The notes: generated by a model from the sequence alone, not told the origin. Counted from the stretch's first letter, positions 16,938 through 25,649 are shown. The stretch: 49,803 nt of DNA from Albidovulum sp. (GCA_015491895.1 WFVA01000080.1:1-49803), one strand, 5' to 3'. A program made the numbers and translations.

Positions 16938-17588
16938 ATGGAACCTGACGACATCACCCTTGCAAGCGAAGGCTGCTATCAGCCCGCGCAATCTGAGAGC
17001 GGCCGGATCCTGCTGATTGGCTGCGGCGCGCTCGCGCGCGAGATCCTGGCCGTCATCCGCGCCAATCGCCTCGCTCACATGGAGCTGCGCTGCCTGCCGG
17101 CGATCCTCCACAACACGCCCGAGCGCATCGTGCCGGCCGTGCGCGCCGCGATCGAGGCGGCGGGCGATGGATATGAAAGGATCTTCCTCCTCTACGGCGA
17201 TTGCGGAACGGGCGGGGGCCTTGCCCGCCTCTGCGCGGAAATGGGGGTGGAGATGCTCGAAGGGCCGCATTGCTATGCGTTTTTCGAGGGCGTCGAAGCG
17301 TTCGCGGCCCACGGGGAGGAAGAGATAACCGCCTTCTATCTCACCGATTTTCTCGTCCGCCAGTTCGATTCCTTCGTGTGGAAGCCGCTCGGGCTCGATC
17401 GCCACCCCGAGCTTCGGGATGTCTATTTCGGCAATTACGAAAAGCTGATCTACATGGCCCAGACGGACGATCCCGCGCTCGACGAGAAAGCGCGCCGCCA
17501 TGCCGGGCGCCTCGGCCTGGCCTATGAGCGCCGTCTCACGGGCTACGGCGATCTCGAAGCCTCACTCGCCCGCCTTGGCCGGAAGTGA
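16938..17588 (+). CDS. DUF1638 protein linked to corrinoid methyl transfer
   Basis: About 216 residues from ATG 16938; a GTG at 16920 would add six. No known enzyme fold is evident to me beyond the DUF1638 family. Conserved-looking stretches are LLIGCGALAREI, ILHNTPERIV, LLYGDCGTGG, GPHCYAFFEG and FGNYEKLIYMAQ. Several Cys and His in these motifs could bind metal or a corrinoid. It begins 80 bp after the corrinoid protein gene on the same strand. The family recurs beside corrinoid methyltransferase genes, so a role in methyl transfer or corrinoid handling is inferred. Its 3' end overlaps the convergent sufE by 27 bp. Confidence 0.85.
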   Translation: MEPDDITLASEGCYQPAQSESGRILLIGCGALAREILAVIRANRLAHMELRCLPAILHNTPERIVPAVRAAIEAAGDGYERIFLLYGDCGTGGGLARLCAEMGVEMLEGPHCYAFFEGVEAFAAHGEEEITAFYLTDFLVRQFDSFVWKPLGLDRHPELRDVYFGNYEKLIYMAQTDDPALDEKARRHAGRLGLAYERRLTGYGDLEASLARLGRK

Positions 17589-18008
17589 GGCAGCCTCGCC
17601 GGCAAGAGCCCTTATGCGCTCAACCATGGCGCGCAGGCCGTTCGAGCGCTGCGCGGAAAGGTGATCGTCGAGCCCAAGGCGGGCAAGCTCGCCCGCGGCA
17701 TCGACCTTCAGCACCTCTTCCACGCTCAACCCGTTGAACAGCGCCATGAGAACGGCGATCAGCCCGCGCACGATCATCGCGTCGCTGTCGCCGCGAAAAC
17801 GGAAGACGGCGCCGGGCCCATCCCCCTCGATCTCGGGCATGAGCCAGACCTGGCTTGCGCAGCCCTCCACCTTCGTGGCCGGCACGCGCAATTCCTCCTC
17901 CAGAGGCGGCAGGGCCTTGCCGCGCTCGATCACGTAGCGATAGCGATCTTCCCAATCGTCCAGAAATTCGAAATCCCCGACGATTTCCTCGAAGGCTTCA
18001 CTCGCCAT
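17562..18008 (-). CDS. sufE: SufE-family cysteine desulfuration protein
   Basis: A 148-residue SufE protein that accepts sulfane sulfur from the SufS desulfurase for Fe-S cluster assembly. The active Cys lies in KVEGCASQVWL, followed by the RGDSDAMIVRGL helix region, both standard. Length is normal. The sufBCDS genes are not here, so this is a stand-alone copy. Convergent with the DUF1638 gene, with 27 bases of shared coding sequence at the two 3' ends. Confidence 0.94.
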   Translation of the reverse strand: MASEAFEEIVGDFEFLDDWEDRYRYVIERGKALPPLEEELRVPATKVEGCASQVWLMPEIEGDGPGAVFRFRGDSDAMIVRGLIAVLMALFNGLSVEEVLKVDAAGELARLGLDDHLSAQRSNGLRAMVERIRALAGEAASLPAKAGE

Positions 18009-18080
18009 GGCGCATTCTCCCCCATTGCGGGGCGAGGATTACCCCGCCCCGCGCCGAAACGAAAGCCTTTTCGCGCCCGC

Positions 18081-18488
18081 TCAGCCGGCAAGCGCCTTTG
18101 CCGCGCGCCCGATCCCTTCGGCAGCAGCTGATCCCACGCGCTGGAGCGTTTCATTGCGCCCCAGATCCTGGAAGCTCATCATCGCCTTGGGATCGAGGAA
18201 GCGCACGAGGCATTCGCCGGGCGCCGTTTCCTCCACCGTCACGTTGCAGGGCAGCATCATGCCGATTTCCGGCATCGCCTCGAGCGCCTGATGCGCCAGC
18301 CCCGGATTGCACGCCCCGAGGATCACATAGGGGCGGAAATCCACATCGATCTTCTTCTTCAGCGTCTTGTCCACGTCGATCCTCGTGAGAATGCCGAATT
18401 TCTCGGCCGCAAGCGCCTCTGTGACCTTCCCGATCACCTCTTCCATCGCCCCCCTGACCTTCACATCAATGCTGAAACCCTGGCTCAT
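18081..18488 (-). CDS. DUF302 domain protein
   Basis: A 135-residue protein of the DUF302 family. The start at 18488 (MSQGFSIDVKV) is preferred because GAGAGG lies nine bases upstream; an ATG three codons earlier overlaps that site. The fold shows RIDVDKTLKKK, then the hallmark YVILGACNPGLAHQALE with a single Cys, and MLPCNVTVEE with a second. DUF302 members often sit near heavy-metal or redox genes, but no function is proven; sufE lies 72 bp downstream in the same direction. Cytoplasmic; no signal peptide. Confidence 0.88.
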   Translation of the reverse strand: MSQGFSIDVKVRGAMEEVIGKVTEALAAEKFGILTRIDVDKTLKKKIDVDFRPYVILGACNPGLAHQALEAMPEIGMMLPCNVTVEETAPGECLVRFLDPKAMMSFQDLGRNETLQRVGSAAAEGIGRAAKALAG

Positions 18489-18639
18489 TTCCTTCATCCT
18501 CTCGGTTTGGTGGCGGGCAGATGCCCTGCAATCACGATCATGATTCACGCGTGTTCATGAGATCAGCCCTGGAACGAGGCTTTTCAAGCCTTGCGCTTTG
18601 GGATAATCCCACAAAGAGGCGAACGAGGGGGCCGCGAGG

Positions 18640-19119
18640 ATGAAAACACCGATAACGATTGCGTTACTGAGCGCCTTCCTGCTGGCGAGCTGCGGCAATG
18701 GCGGCGGCTCCTTCGGCTCCGGCCTCAATCCCTTCGGCTGGTTCAAATCCTCCAGAAAGGGCAAGACGCTCGAATCCCGCGATCTCCCGAGCCTGCCCGA
18801 GGATGCCCGCGGGCTGGTGGAGCGGATCGTCACCCTGAAGGTGGATCGTGCGCCGGGCGGGGCGATCATCCGCGCCACGGGCCTGCCGCCCACGCAAGGG
18901 TGGTGGGATGGCGAACTGAAGCCGATGAACGGCGAACAGCCAATGGAGGGCGCGCTCGTCTATCGCTTCGTGATCGCGCCGCCGCCGGGCTTCGAGCCGG
19001 TTTCCACGCCGCGCTCGCGGATGGTGGTGGTTGCGCGTTTCGTTTCCGACAAGAAGCTCGAAGGCGTGCGCCGGATCATCGTGCAGGGCGCGCGCAATCA
19101 GATGGTGAGCCGGCGCTGA
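18640..19119 (+). CDS. Putative lipoprotein of unknown function
   Basis: A 159-residue exported protein. A short signal peptide ends in the lipobox LLAS-C with Cys18 as the lipid attachment site, followed by a Gly/Ser linker. The mature part (about 45-155) is a small soluble domain with VERIVTLKVDRAPGGAIIRATG and VVARFVSDKKLEGVRRI. I do not recognise the family, although similar proteins are common in Rhodobacterales. It is divergent from the DUF302 gene (about 150 bp) and convergent with rnd. Confidence 0.82.
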   Translation: MKTPITIALLSAFLLASCGNGGGSFGSGLNPFGWFKSSRKGKTLESRDLPSLPEDARGLVERIVTLKVDRAPGGAIIRATGLPPTQGWWDGELKPMNGEQPMEGALVYRFVIAPPPGFEPVSTPRSRMVVVARFVSDKKLEGVRRIIVQGARNQMVSRR

Positions 19120-19122
19120 TCG

Positions 19123-19139
19123 AGCCCGCCGGGCGGGCT
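19123..19139. terminator. Candidate bidirectional hairpin between lipoprotein gene and rnd
   Basis: AGCCCGCC-G-GGCGGGCT, a perfect inverted repeat four bases past the lipoprotein stop and 23 bases past the convergent rnd stop. No T tract follows on either strand, so terminator activity is uncertain. Confidence 0.35.
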
Positions 19140-19161
19140 GCCGGACAGCAAGGCCGGCGCC

Positions 19162-20325
19162 TCACCCCTTGACGGGCACCGTCACCACATCCTGCCCCTT
19201 CACCCGAAGGCCCACTTCGCCATTGCAAAGCTTCAGCGCCTCCGCGCCGAACACGTCGCGCCGCCAGCCCTTCAGCGCCGGCACGTCGCGCGCGCCCGCG
19301 GCAATCGCTTCAAGATCGGCGGCGGAGGCAATGAGCTTCTGCGCCACGCCCGAGCTTTCCGTCTTGGCCTTCAGCAGCACGCGCAGAAGATCGATCAGCG
19401 CCGGATTGACCTGCGGCTTGTCGCGCCGGCGATCCGGGCGGGGCAGATCGGACGTATCCGCCGCCAGCCCCGCCTTCACCGCCGCGAGTATGCCTTCCGC
19501 GATCTCCCCCTTGCGCGCCTCGCGCATCAGGAGGCGCGCGCGGCCCAGTTCCTGCATGTTGCCCGGCCTGGTGGAGGCAAGTTCCAGCAGCGCCTCATCC
19601 TTGAACACCCGGTTGCGCGGTATATTGCGCCTTTGCGCATATTCCTCGCGAAAGCGCGCAAGCTCGCGCACGATGGCGAGGAATCGGGGCGAACTGGTGC
19701 GGGTCTTGACCCGTTTCCAGGCGTCTTCGGGGCGGGTGATGTAGGTTTCGGGATTGAGCAGGGTGGCGATTTCCTCCTCCACCCACCTGCGCCGCCCGGT
19801 TTCCTCGAGCTTGCGATCGAGATGCTCGTAGATCACCCGCAGATGGGTGACATCCCCGAGCGCATAGGCCTTCTGGGCATCGCTCAGGGGCCGGCGCGAC
19901 CAATCGGTGAATCGCGAGCTCTTGTCGAGCGACTGGCGGGCGATCTTGCGCACAAGCGTTTCATAACCCGCCTGATCCCCGAAGCCGCAGACCATCGCCG
20001 CCACCTGGGTATCAAACAGCGGGCGGGGCAGAACCCCGGCCTCGTTGTGGAAGATCTCCAGATCCTGACGCGCCGCGTGAAACACCTTCACCACGTTTTC
20101 ATCGCGAAAGAGATCATGGAGCGGCTCGAGCGAAAGCCCCCCCGCCAGGGGATCCACCAGAACGGCCCCCTCCTCCCCCTCGCCGGGCATCGCAAGCTGC
20201 ACGAGGCAGAGCTTCGAATAATAGGTGCGCTCGCGCAGGAATTCGGTATCGACCGTCACGTAAGGATGCCTGCGGGCCTCTTCGCAGAATGCGGCCAGTT
20301 CTTCCGTGGTTGTGAGTGTCTTCAT
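19162..20325 (-). CDS. rnd: Ribonuclease D
   Basis: A 387-residue 3'-5' exoribonuclease of the DEDD-y class that trims tRNA 3' ends. Exo I VTVDTEFLRERTYY has Asp26 and Glu28; Exo II is VFHAARQDLEIF; Exo III is YALGDVTHLRVIYEHL with the family Tyr and Asp. An HRDC-type helical region follows (about 205-290: LARFREEYAQRRNIPRNR). Length matches the family. It is the first gene after a 65-bp gap from purN, on the same strand but with an unrelated function. Confidence 0.95.
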   Translation of the reverse strand: MKTLTTTEELAAFCEEARRHPYVTVDTEFLRERTYYSKLCLVQLAMPGEGEEGAVLVDPLAGGLSLEPLHDLFRDENVVKVFHAARQDLEIFHNEAGVLPRPLFDTQVAAMVCGFGDQAGYETLVRKIARQSLDKSSRFTDWSRRPLSDAQKAYALGDVTHLRVIYEHLDRKLEETGRRRWVEEEIATLLNPETYITRPEDAWKRVKTRTSSPRFLAIVRELARFREEYAQRRNIPRNRVFKDEALLELASTRPGNMQELGRARLLMREARKGEIAEGILAAVKAGLAADTSDLPRPDRRRDKPQVNPALIDLLRVLLKAKTESSGVAQKLIASAADLEAIAAGARDVPALKGWRRDVFGAEALKLCNGEVGLRVKGQDVVTVPVKG

Positions 20326-20390
20326 GCCTGCGCCCTGTCTTTCTCGCGGGATCGGCCTCTCTTAGGCAATCAGGCGGGCAAAGGAAAGGC

Positions 20391-20984
20391 TCAGGGCAGA
20401 TCGACGCGGGTGCGATTGCCGCGGGCGAAGCGTTCCAGCACCATCGGATAGAGGCGATGCTCCTGCACAAGCACGCGTTCGGCGAGGCTCTCGGGGGTGT
20501 CATCGGGCAGGATCGGCACCCGGGCCTGGCCGAGCACCGGCCCGCCATCGAGATCGGCGGTGACCTCATGCACCGAGCAGCCGGCCTCGCGATCACCGGC
20601 GGCGATGGCGCGGGCGTGGGTATCGAGCCCCTTGTATCTGGGCAGCAGCGAGGGGTGGATATTGAGCATCCGCCCCTGCCATCTTTCAATGAACCAGGGC
20701 GTGAGCACGCGCATGAAGCCCGCCAGGGCGAGGATATCGGGCTTCGCTTCCATCAGGCGGGCATGGAGCGCCGCCTCGAAAGCCTCGCGATCGCGCCCGA
20801 AGGGGCGGTGATCGATGGCGCTCGTTTCCACCCCGAGATCGCGCGCCTTCTCGATGCCGCCGGCCTGCGGGTTGTTGGAAAGCACCAGCACCGGGCGGGC
20901 GGGGTGATCGCCCGTCATGCTGTTGACGAGCGCCACCATGTTCGAGCCGCCGCCCGAGATCAGGATGGCGACCCGCTTCTTCAT
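20391..20984 (-). CDS. purN: Phosphoribosylglycinamide formyltransferase
   Basis: Transfers a formyl group from 10-formyltetrahydrofolate to GAR in purine synthesis. 197 residues. It shows the N-terminal phosphate loop ISGGGSNM, the folate-site [10 protein letters not shown], and the catalytic region [18 protein letters not shown] with the conserved His, ending in [11 protein letters not shown]. The ATG overlaps the purM stop by four bases, so the two are translationally coupled. Confidence 0.96.
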   Translation of the reverse strand: MKKRVAILISGGGSNMVALVNSMTGDHPARPVLVLSNNPQAGGIEKARDLGVETSAIDHRPFGRDREAFEAALHARLMEAKPDILALAGFMRVLTPWFIERWQGRMLNIHPSLLPRYKGLDTHARAIAAGDREAGCSVHEVTADLDGGPVLGQARVPILPDDTPESLAERVLVQEHRLYPMVLERFARGNRTRVDLP

Positions 20985-22027
20985 GCGAGCCGCCCCCTGT
21001 AGGCGATCCCCTCGCCGGGCACGATCCGCCCGATCTCATGCACCGTTTCGCCCGCGTCGGCGAGGAGCGCGGCAAGGGCCCCGGCTCGATCGGGCGCCAC
21101 GATCAGCGCCATGCCGATGCCGGCGTTGAATGTCTTGAGGAGTTCGCCCTGATCGAGCCCGCCCTCCTCTGCAAGCCAGGCGAAAACCGCCGGCAGCTCC
21201 CAGGCGGAAAGATCGATCTCGCCCCCGAGCCCTTCCGGGAGAACGCGGGGCAGGTTTTCGGTGAGCCCGCCGCCGGTGACATGGGCGAGCGCGTGCACGC
21301 CCCCGGCCCTGAGCGCCATCAGAGCGGGCTTCACGTAAAGGCGGGTGGGCGTGAGCAGCGCCTCGCCCAGCGGGCCTTGCGCGAAGGGCGCGGGATCGGC
21401 CCAGGAAAGCCCGGCGCGCTCGACGATCCGGCGCACGAGGGAATAGCCGTTCGAGTGGATGCCGTCGGAGGCGAGCCCGAGGATCACATCGCCCTCGGCC
21501 ACATCCGCCGGCAGCGCCCGGCCCCGCTCCATCGCCCCCACGGCAAAGCCCGCGAGATCGAAATCGCCGGGGGGATACATGCCGGGCATCTCGGCCGTCT
21601 CCCCCCCGATCAGCGCCGCGCCGGCGCGCGCGCAGGCCCCGGCGATGCTCTCGATGATGCGCGCGGCGGTTTGCGCCTCGAGCCTGCCGGTGGCGAAATA
21701 ATCGAGGAAGAACAGCGGCTCCGCCCCCTGGCAGACGAGATCATTGACGCACATCGCCACCAGATCCACCCCCACGCCATCCACATGGCCGGTATCGATG
21801 GCGATCCTGAGCTTGGTGCCCACGCCATCGGTGGCCGCCACCAGCACCGGATCCTCGAAGCCCGCGGCCTTCAGATCGAAAAGCGCCCCGAAGCCGCCGA
21901 GCCCGGCCATCACGCCCAGGCGATTGGTGCGCGCGGCGGCGGGCTTTATGCGCTCCACCAGCGCATTGCCAGCGTCAATGTCCACCCCGGCCTGGGCATA
22001 GGTGAGGCCTGGTTTACGTGCTGTCAT
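20981..22027 (-). CDS. purM: AIR synthetase
   Basis: Phosphoribosylformylglycinamidine cyclo-ligase, which closes the imidazole ring with ATP. 348 residues. The N-terminus [20 protein letters not shown], the ATP site [10 protein letters not shown], and [11 protein letters not shown] are the family signatures. First gene of purM-purN. Together with purC, purS and purQ nine kilobases away, it gives five purine genes in two loci in this window. Confidence 0.96.
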   Translation of the reverse strand: MTARKPGLTYAQAGVDIDAGNALVERIKPAAARTNRLGVMAGLGGFGALFDLKAAGFEDPVLVAATDGVGTKLRIAIDTGHVDGVGVDLVAMCVNDLVCQGAEPLFFLDYFATGRLEAQTAARIIESIAGACARAGAALIGGETAEMPGMYPPGDFDLAGFAVGAMERGRALPADVAEGDVILGLASDGIHSNGYSLVRRIVERAGLSWADPAPFAQGPLGEALLTPTRLYVKPALMALRAGGVHALAHVTGGGLTENLPRVLPEGLGGEIDLSAWELPAVFAWLAEEGGLDQGELLKTFNAGIGMALIVAPDRAGALAALLADAGETVHEIGRIVPGEGIAYRGRLA

Positions 22028-22148
22028 GTGAACCTCGCTCGGCAGATCGGCTTTGGGGCCGGGCTATCAAGGCGCTTGCCCGCTGTCCAGCCTTTAGCCG
22101 TGCCCGAGCCGTGGGCGCGGCAATGCGCTCATGAGCCGTCCCGGGCCT

Positions 22149-22565
22149 TCAGGCGGCCGCATCCGCCCCCATCTTCGCGCCCAGGCGGAAGAAGAAGAAG
22201 GATCCCGCAAGCAGGACAGCGAGCATCACCAGCATCATCATCAGGATCGCCGGGTTGGAGAAGGCCTCGATGAGCCCCGCGCCCATGAACAGGAAGCCGA
22301 GCCCGATGCCGATCAGGAAGGCGATCACCGAAAATCCGATCGCCACCCGCCAGATCTCGCGCGTTTCGGGGCGTCGCCCCATCTTCCTGAAGCTGGCCGC
22401 GCCCGCATCGAGCGCCGCCACGAACAGGGGGAGGAAGCTCAGGATGCTGGTGCGGCTGAAACCCGTGTAGACCCGCAGGAAATGGCTGGCCGCAAGGGCG
22501 AGCGCCGTCACCAGCAGAAAGATGATGGTGAAACGGATGTAAAGCGCGTATTCGATCGTTTTCAT
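22149..22565 (-). CDS. Small ABZJ_00895-type membrane protein
   Basis: A 138-residue inner-membrane protein with four hydrophobic segments at about 12-30, 38-55, 75-95 and 105-127. The start at 22565 follows AAGGGAAGGG. It fits the ABZJ_00895 membrane family by size, layout and the YIRFTIIFLLV opening; its function is unknown. It lies 121 bp from the purM start on the same strand and is probably a separate unit. Confidence 0.75.
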   Translation of the reverse strand: MKTIEYALYIRFTIIFLLVTALALAASHFLRVYTGFSRTSILSFLPLFVAALDAGAASFRKMGRRPETREIWRVAIGFSVIAFLIGIGLGFLFMGAGLIEAFSNPAILMMMLVMLAVLLAGSFFFFRLGAKMGADAAA

Positions 22566-22662
22566 GCCTGTCCCTTCCCTTGCCGGCCAATCTAGATGAA
22601 ACAGGCCACATGGGCAAATGACTTGACGCATTCGCCGCGATCGCTACAGATGCGCCAAGGCC

Positions 22663-22738
22663 GGGCCCGTAGCTCAACGGTCAGAGCAGAGCGCTCATAA
22701 CGCTTTGGTTGGGGGTTCAAATCCCTCCGGGCCTACCA
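22663..22738 (+). tRNA. tRNA with CAU anticodon (Ile2 or elongator Met), CCA encoded
   Basis: 76 bases folding into a full cloverleaf. The acceptor stem GGGCCCG pairs with CGGGCCU (G1-U72 wobble), discriminator A, CCA encoded. The D arm is GCUC/GAGC; anticodon stem GAGCG/CGCUU with loop CUCAUAA; T arm GGGGG/CCCUC with loop UUCAAAU. It is not the initiator, since it lacks the C1-A72 mismatch and the GGG/CCC anticodon stem. Pairs C4-G69 and C5-G68 are those used by TilS to select tRNA-Ile2 in E. coli, so lysidine-modified isoleucine tRNA is favoured over elongator Met. Confidence 0.93.
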
Positions 22739-22783
22739 TTTTCCGCTTTCCCTGCCGCCCGCCGCGAATCCATGATCTCCACC

Positions 22784-24112
22784 CTATCGGGCAAACACCA
22801 GATCCACGCGAAGCCCCCCGAGGCGCTCGCTCTCCGTGAGCCTCAGGCTGCCCCCATGCGCGCGTGCGATATCGGCCGCGATGGCAAGCCCCAGCCCCAC
22901 GCCGGTGCCGCGATCCTGATTGCGCGCGGGCTCGAGCCGCGTGAAGGGGCGGATCGCCCTTTCGCGCATGTCGGGGGGGATGCCCGGCCCGTCATCCTCG
23001 ATCGTGATGCGGAAGCTGCGCTCCCCGAGCGTCACACGCACTTCGGCGCGATTGCCGTAACGCAGGGCGTTGTCGATCAGGTTCTGCAGCGCCCTTTCCA
23101 CCGCATTCGCCCGCAGCCGCGCCGTTGCCCCCCCCGCCTCGCCCGCCACCTCGGCAAGGATGACATTGCCTCCCGCGCGTCGGGCCTTCTCGACAACCTC
23201 GCGCACCAGCGCCACGGGATCCGTTTCATCGGGATCGTCCTCGGCATTGCCGCGGGCAAAATCGAGGAACCCCTCGATCAGGCGCTCCATGTCCTCGACA
23301 TCGCGCAGGAGATCCTCCTTCTCCGGGCAATCCTCGAGCATGGAAAGCCCGAGGCGCAGGCGGGTGATGGGGGTGCGCAGATCGTGGCTCACCCCCGAAA
23401 GCATCATCGTGCGCTGCTCGATATGGCGCTCGATGCGCGCGCGCATGGCAAGGAAGGAGGCCCCCGCCGCGCGCACCTCGATGGCCCCCGAGGGGCTGTA
23501 GGGCACGATCTCCCCCTTTCCGAAGGCCTCGGAAGCCTTCACCAGCCGCTTGATCGGGCGCAGCTGGTTGCGCAGGAAGAGATAGGCGATCAATGTCATC
23601 AACATGCTGGTGAACACCATCAGCACCAGCAGCTGATGCGGATTTGAAGCGGCAACCCGGCGCCGCGAGAAGATGATCTCCATATCGCCGTGGCGGGTCG
23701 CAACCAGCAGTTTCACCAGCCTGCCGTTCTGCACCAGATCCACGGCCCTGAAGCCCGGCAGGCCCGCTTTCAGCACATCCGCCATCTCGCGGCCCGAGAG
23801 ATCGTAGAAATGGCGCCTGTTCTCCACAGGCTCCCCGGCGGGAAGCTTCACTTCGAGCGCCAGCGGCGGCGCGATCCTTACGATCTCGCGCCGCGCGGCG
23901 GCAAGATCGGGGCTCGCTTCGATCCGCTCAAGGATGAACTTCAGCTCAAGCAGCACGTTTTCCGTCATCTGCCGGGTCACGCCCTCGTAGAGGCGCTGGA
24001 TGAACACGATCGAAACCACAAGCTGGATCGTGACCACCGGCACCAGCAGGATCAGCGCCGCCCGCCCGTAGAGGGTCTTGGGCATATATTTCTTGAGCCA
24101 GGCAAAATTCAT
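22784..24112 (-). CDS. EnvZ-like sensor histidine kinase, no regulator adjacent
   Basis: A 442-residue membrane kinase. A first membrane segment (about 17-38), a periplasmic domain of about 120 residues, a second segment (about 160-180), HAMP (LRPIKRLVKASEAFG), HisKA with His243 in SGVSHDLRTPITRLRLGLSM, and an ATPase domain with NLIDNALRYGN, DDGPGIP and GTGVGLGLAIA. The His-box and size match EnvZ, the osmolarity sensor that phosphorylates OmpR. No response regulator gene is in the neighbourhood, which is unusual for this family. Its start is only 40 bp from the divergent MBL gene. Confidence 0.88.
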   Translation of the reverse strand: MNFAWLKKYMPKTLYGRAALILLVPVVTIQLVVSIVFIQRLYEGVTRQMTENVLLELKFILERIEASPDLAAARREIVRIAPPLALEVKLPAGEPVENRRHFYDLSGREMADVLKAGLPGFRAVDLVQNGRLVKLLVATRHGDMEIIFSRRRVAASNPHQLLVLMVFTSMLMTLIAYLFLRNQLRPIKRLVKASEAFGKGEIVPYSPSGAIEVRAAGASFLAMRARIERHIEQRTMMLSGVSHDLRTPITRLRLGLSMLEDCPEKEDLLRDVEDMERLIEGFLDFARGNAEDDPDETDPVALVREVVEKARRAGGNVILAEVAGEAGGATARLRANAVERALQNLIDNALRYGNRAEVRVTLGERSFRITIEDDGPGIPPDMRERAIRPFTRLEPARNQDRGTGVGLGLAIAADIARAHGGSLRLTESERLGGLRVDLVFAR

Positions 24113-24152
24113 GGCAAAACACTATGGCGAAGCGAAGCGGATAGGAAGCGCG

Positions 24153-25067
24153 ATGATGACGCCCGGGGAAGTGCCTGCGAAACGCGAAGAGATGGAGCCG
24201 GGCCTGATCCGCCTGCTGGCGCCCAATCCCTCGCCGATGACGCTCCACGGCACCAACACCTATCTTATTGGCGAAAGCAGCCTTGCGGTGATCGATCCGG
24301 GGCCGGCGAATGATGCGCATCTGCAAGCCACCCTCGATGCGGCCGCCGGCAGGCCGATCGAAGCCGTATTCGTGACCCACAGCCATGTGGATCACTCACG
24401 CCTCGCCCCGGTGCTGGCCCGAGAGGCCGGCGCGCCGGTCCTCGCTTTCGGTGACAGCACGGCGGGCCACAGCCCGCTCTCGGCGGCGCTGGCGAAGGAA
24501 GGCGGGATCGGGGGCGGAGAAGGGGTCGATGCCGGTTTTCGCCCCGATCGCCGGCTGGCGGACGGCGAGGTTGTGCGCGGCGCGGATTGGGAAATCACCG
24601 CCCTCCACACGCCCGGCCATTTCGGCAATCACATGTGCTTTTCCTGGAACGGCGCCCTGTTCACCGGCGATCACGTGATGGGCTGGGCCTCGTCCCTCGT
24701 TTCTCCGCCCGATGGCAATCTCGCTCATTTCATGGCCTCCTGCCGCCGCCTGCTCGCCCGCGAGGATCGTATCCTCTACCCCGGGCATGGCGCACCCGTG
24801 CGTGCGCCGCGAAAGCGCATCGGCGAGCTGATCGCGCACCGGGAAATGCGGGAAGCGCAGATCGTGGAGGCCCTGCGGAGCGGCCCGCTGACGCCCGCCG
24901 AGATCACGGCCCGCATCTACAGGGATACCCCGCCCGCGCTTCTGGCGATGGCCGAGCGCAACGTGCTGGCCCATCTCCTCGCCCTCATGGAAAGCGGGCG
25001 GGCCGAGGCTGTTGACGGGATCAGCGCCAATGCCCGCTTCCGGCTGGCAAACGCCGGCGCGGGCTGA
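24153..25067 (+). CDS. MBL-fold metallo-hydrolase with C-terminal winged helix
   Basis: About 304 residues from the first of two ATGs at 24153, after GGAAGCGCG. The metal site THSHVDH at 75-81 is followed by TPGHFGNHMCF, FTGDHVMG and YPGHGAPV, a complete dinuclear metallo-beta-lactamase fold set. The last 80 residues fit the small winged-helix domain seen in LACTB2-like proteins, some of which cleave RNA. The frame is open upstream into the kinase gene, but that would overlap it antisense. Substrate unknown; thioester hydrolase or endoribonuclease are both reasonable. Confidence 0.88.
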   Translation: MMTPGEVPAKREEMEPGLIRLLAPNPSPMTLHGTNTYLIGESSLAVIDPGPANDAHLQATLDAAAGRPIEAVFVTHSHVDHSRLAPVLAREAGAPVLAFGDSTAGHSPLSAALAKEGGIGGGEGVDAGFRPDRRLADGEVVRGADWEITALHTPGHFGNHMCFSWNGALFTGDHVMGWASSLVSPPDGNLAHFMASCRRLLAREDRILYPGHGAPVRAPRKRIGELIAHREMREAQIVEALRSGPLTPAEITARIYRDTPPALLAMAERNVLAHLLALMESGRAEAVDGISANARFRLANAGAG

Positions 25068-25078
25068 GCCATGGCCCG

Positions 25079-25097
25079 GGGGCCGGCTTCCGGCCCC
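25079..25097. terminator. GC hairpin after the MBL gene, candidate terminator
   Basis: GGGGCCGG-CTT-CCGGCCCC, a perfect eight-base-pair stem 12 bases past the MBL stop, between convergent genes. No T tract follows. Confidence 0.4.
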
Positions 25098-25102
25098 GCC
25101 GC

Positions 25103-25128
25103 CTCCGCCCCTCTGCTCCGCCCCTCTG
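25103..25128. repeat. Two tandem copies of a 13-bp unit
   Basis: CTCCGCCCCTCTG twice, with a five-base third start, in the 73-bp convergent gap between the MBL and DUF2484 genes. Probably slippage. Confidence 0.85.
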
Positions 25129-25140
25129 CTCCGGGGCGCC

Positions 25141-25398
25141 TCAGCCTTCGCGGTGCTGCATCTTGCGGCGCAGCCAGCGCCCCAGATAGATCACCGGCCA
25201 GCGCAGCACCGAGATCCCCCCGGCCAGGAAGGCAAGCCCCCACCAGGGGCCGTTTTCATAGGTCACATAGCCAAGGAGCGGCACGCCGAGCGCGATCAGC
25301 ACATAGGCGCGGGTCCAGTAATTGTCACGCGAGGGAAGCATGGCCGAGATATTGGCGGCGATGATCCACAGGAAGGCAAGGAAGAGCGAGAGCGTCAT
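25141..25398 (-). CDS. DUF2484 membrane protein, second copy
   Basis: An 85-residue protein with three hydrophobic segments and a basic C-terminus (GRWLRRKMQHREG). The opening LSLFLAFLWIIAANISAMLPS matches its upstream neighbour (LACIWILAGAGVALLPVR) in register, and both fit DUF2484, a family tied to the murC-murB junction in Rhodobacterales. The start overlaps the stop of the first copy by four bases. A link to cell-wall synthesis is inferred only from position. Confidence 0.85.
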   Translation of the reverse strand: MTLSLFLAFLWIIAANISAMLPSRDNYWTRAYVLIALGVPLLGYVTYENGPWWGLAFLAGGISVLRWPVIYLGRWLRRKMQHREG

Positions 25399-25649
25399 GG
25401 CTGCTGCCCTCCCCGGCGGCGGTGCAGATGGCGGATCAGCACCATGAGCGGGCGGCGGAACATGGAAATCAGCACCGCCACGGATACCATGATGATCCAG
25501 GGATCATGCTGCATCGCCAGATATATGATCAGGGCCGGCGCCACGGCCAGCAGCACGATGCCGGGCGCATATTGCCGGCGGACCGGCAGGAGCGCGACAC
25601 CAGCGCCAGCCAATATCCAGATACAGGCCAGGATCAGGGATGTGCTCAT
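25395..25649 (-). CDS. DUF2484 membrane protein, first copy
   Basis: 84 residues with three hydrophobic segments; it starts MSTSLILACIWILAG and contains RRQYAPGIVLL, typical DUF2484. Two ATGs (25652 and 25649) follow GGGAGGGG; the second has better spacing and overlaps the permease stop by one base. With the second copy it forms a tandem paralogous pair. Confidence 0.87.
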   Translation of the reverse strand: MSTSLILACIWILAGAGVALLPVRRQYAPGIVLLAVAPALIIYLAMQHDPWIIMVSVAVLISMFRRPLMVLIRHLHRRRGGQQP

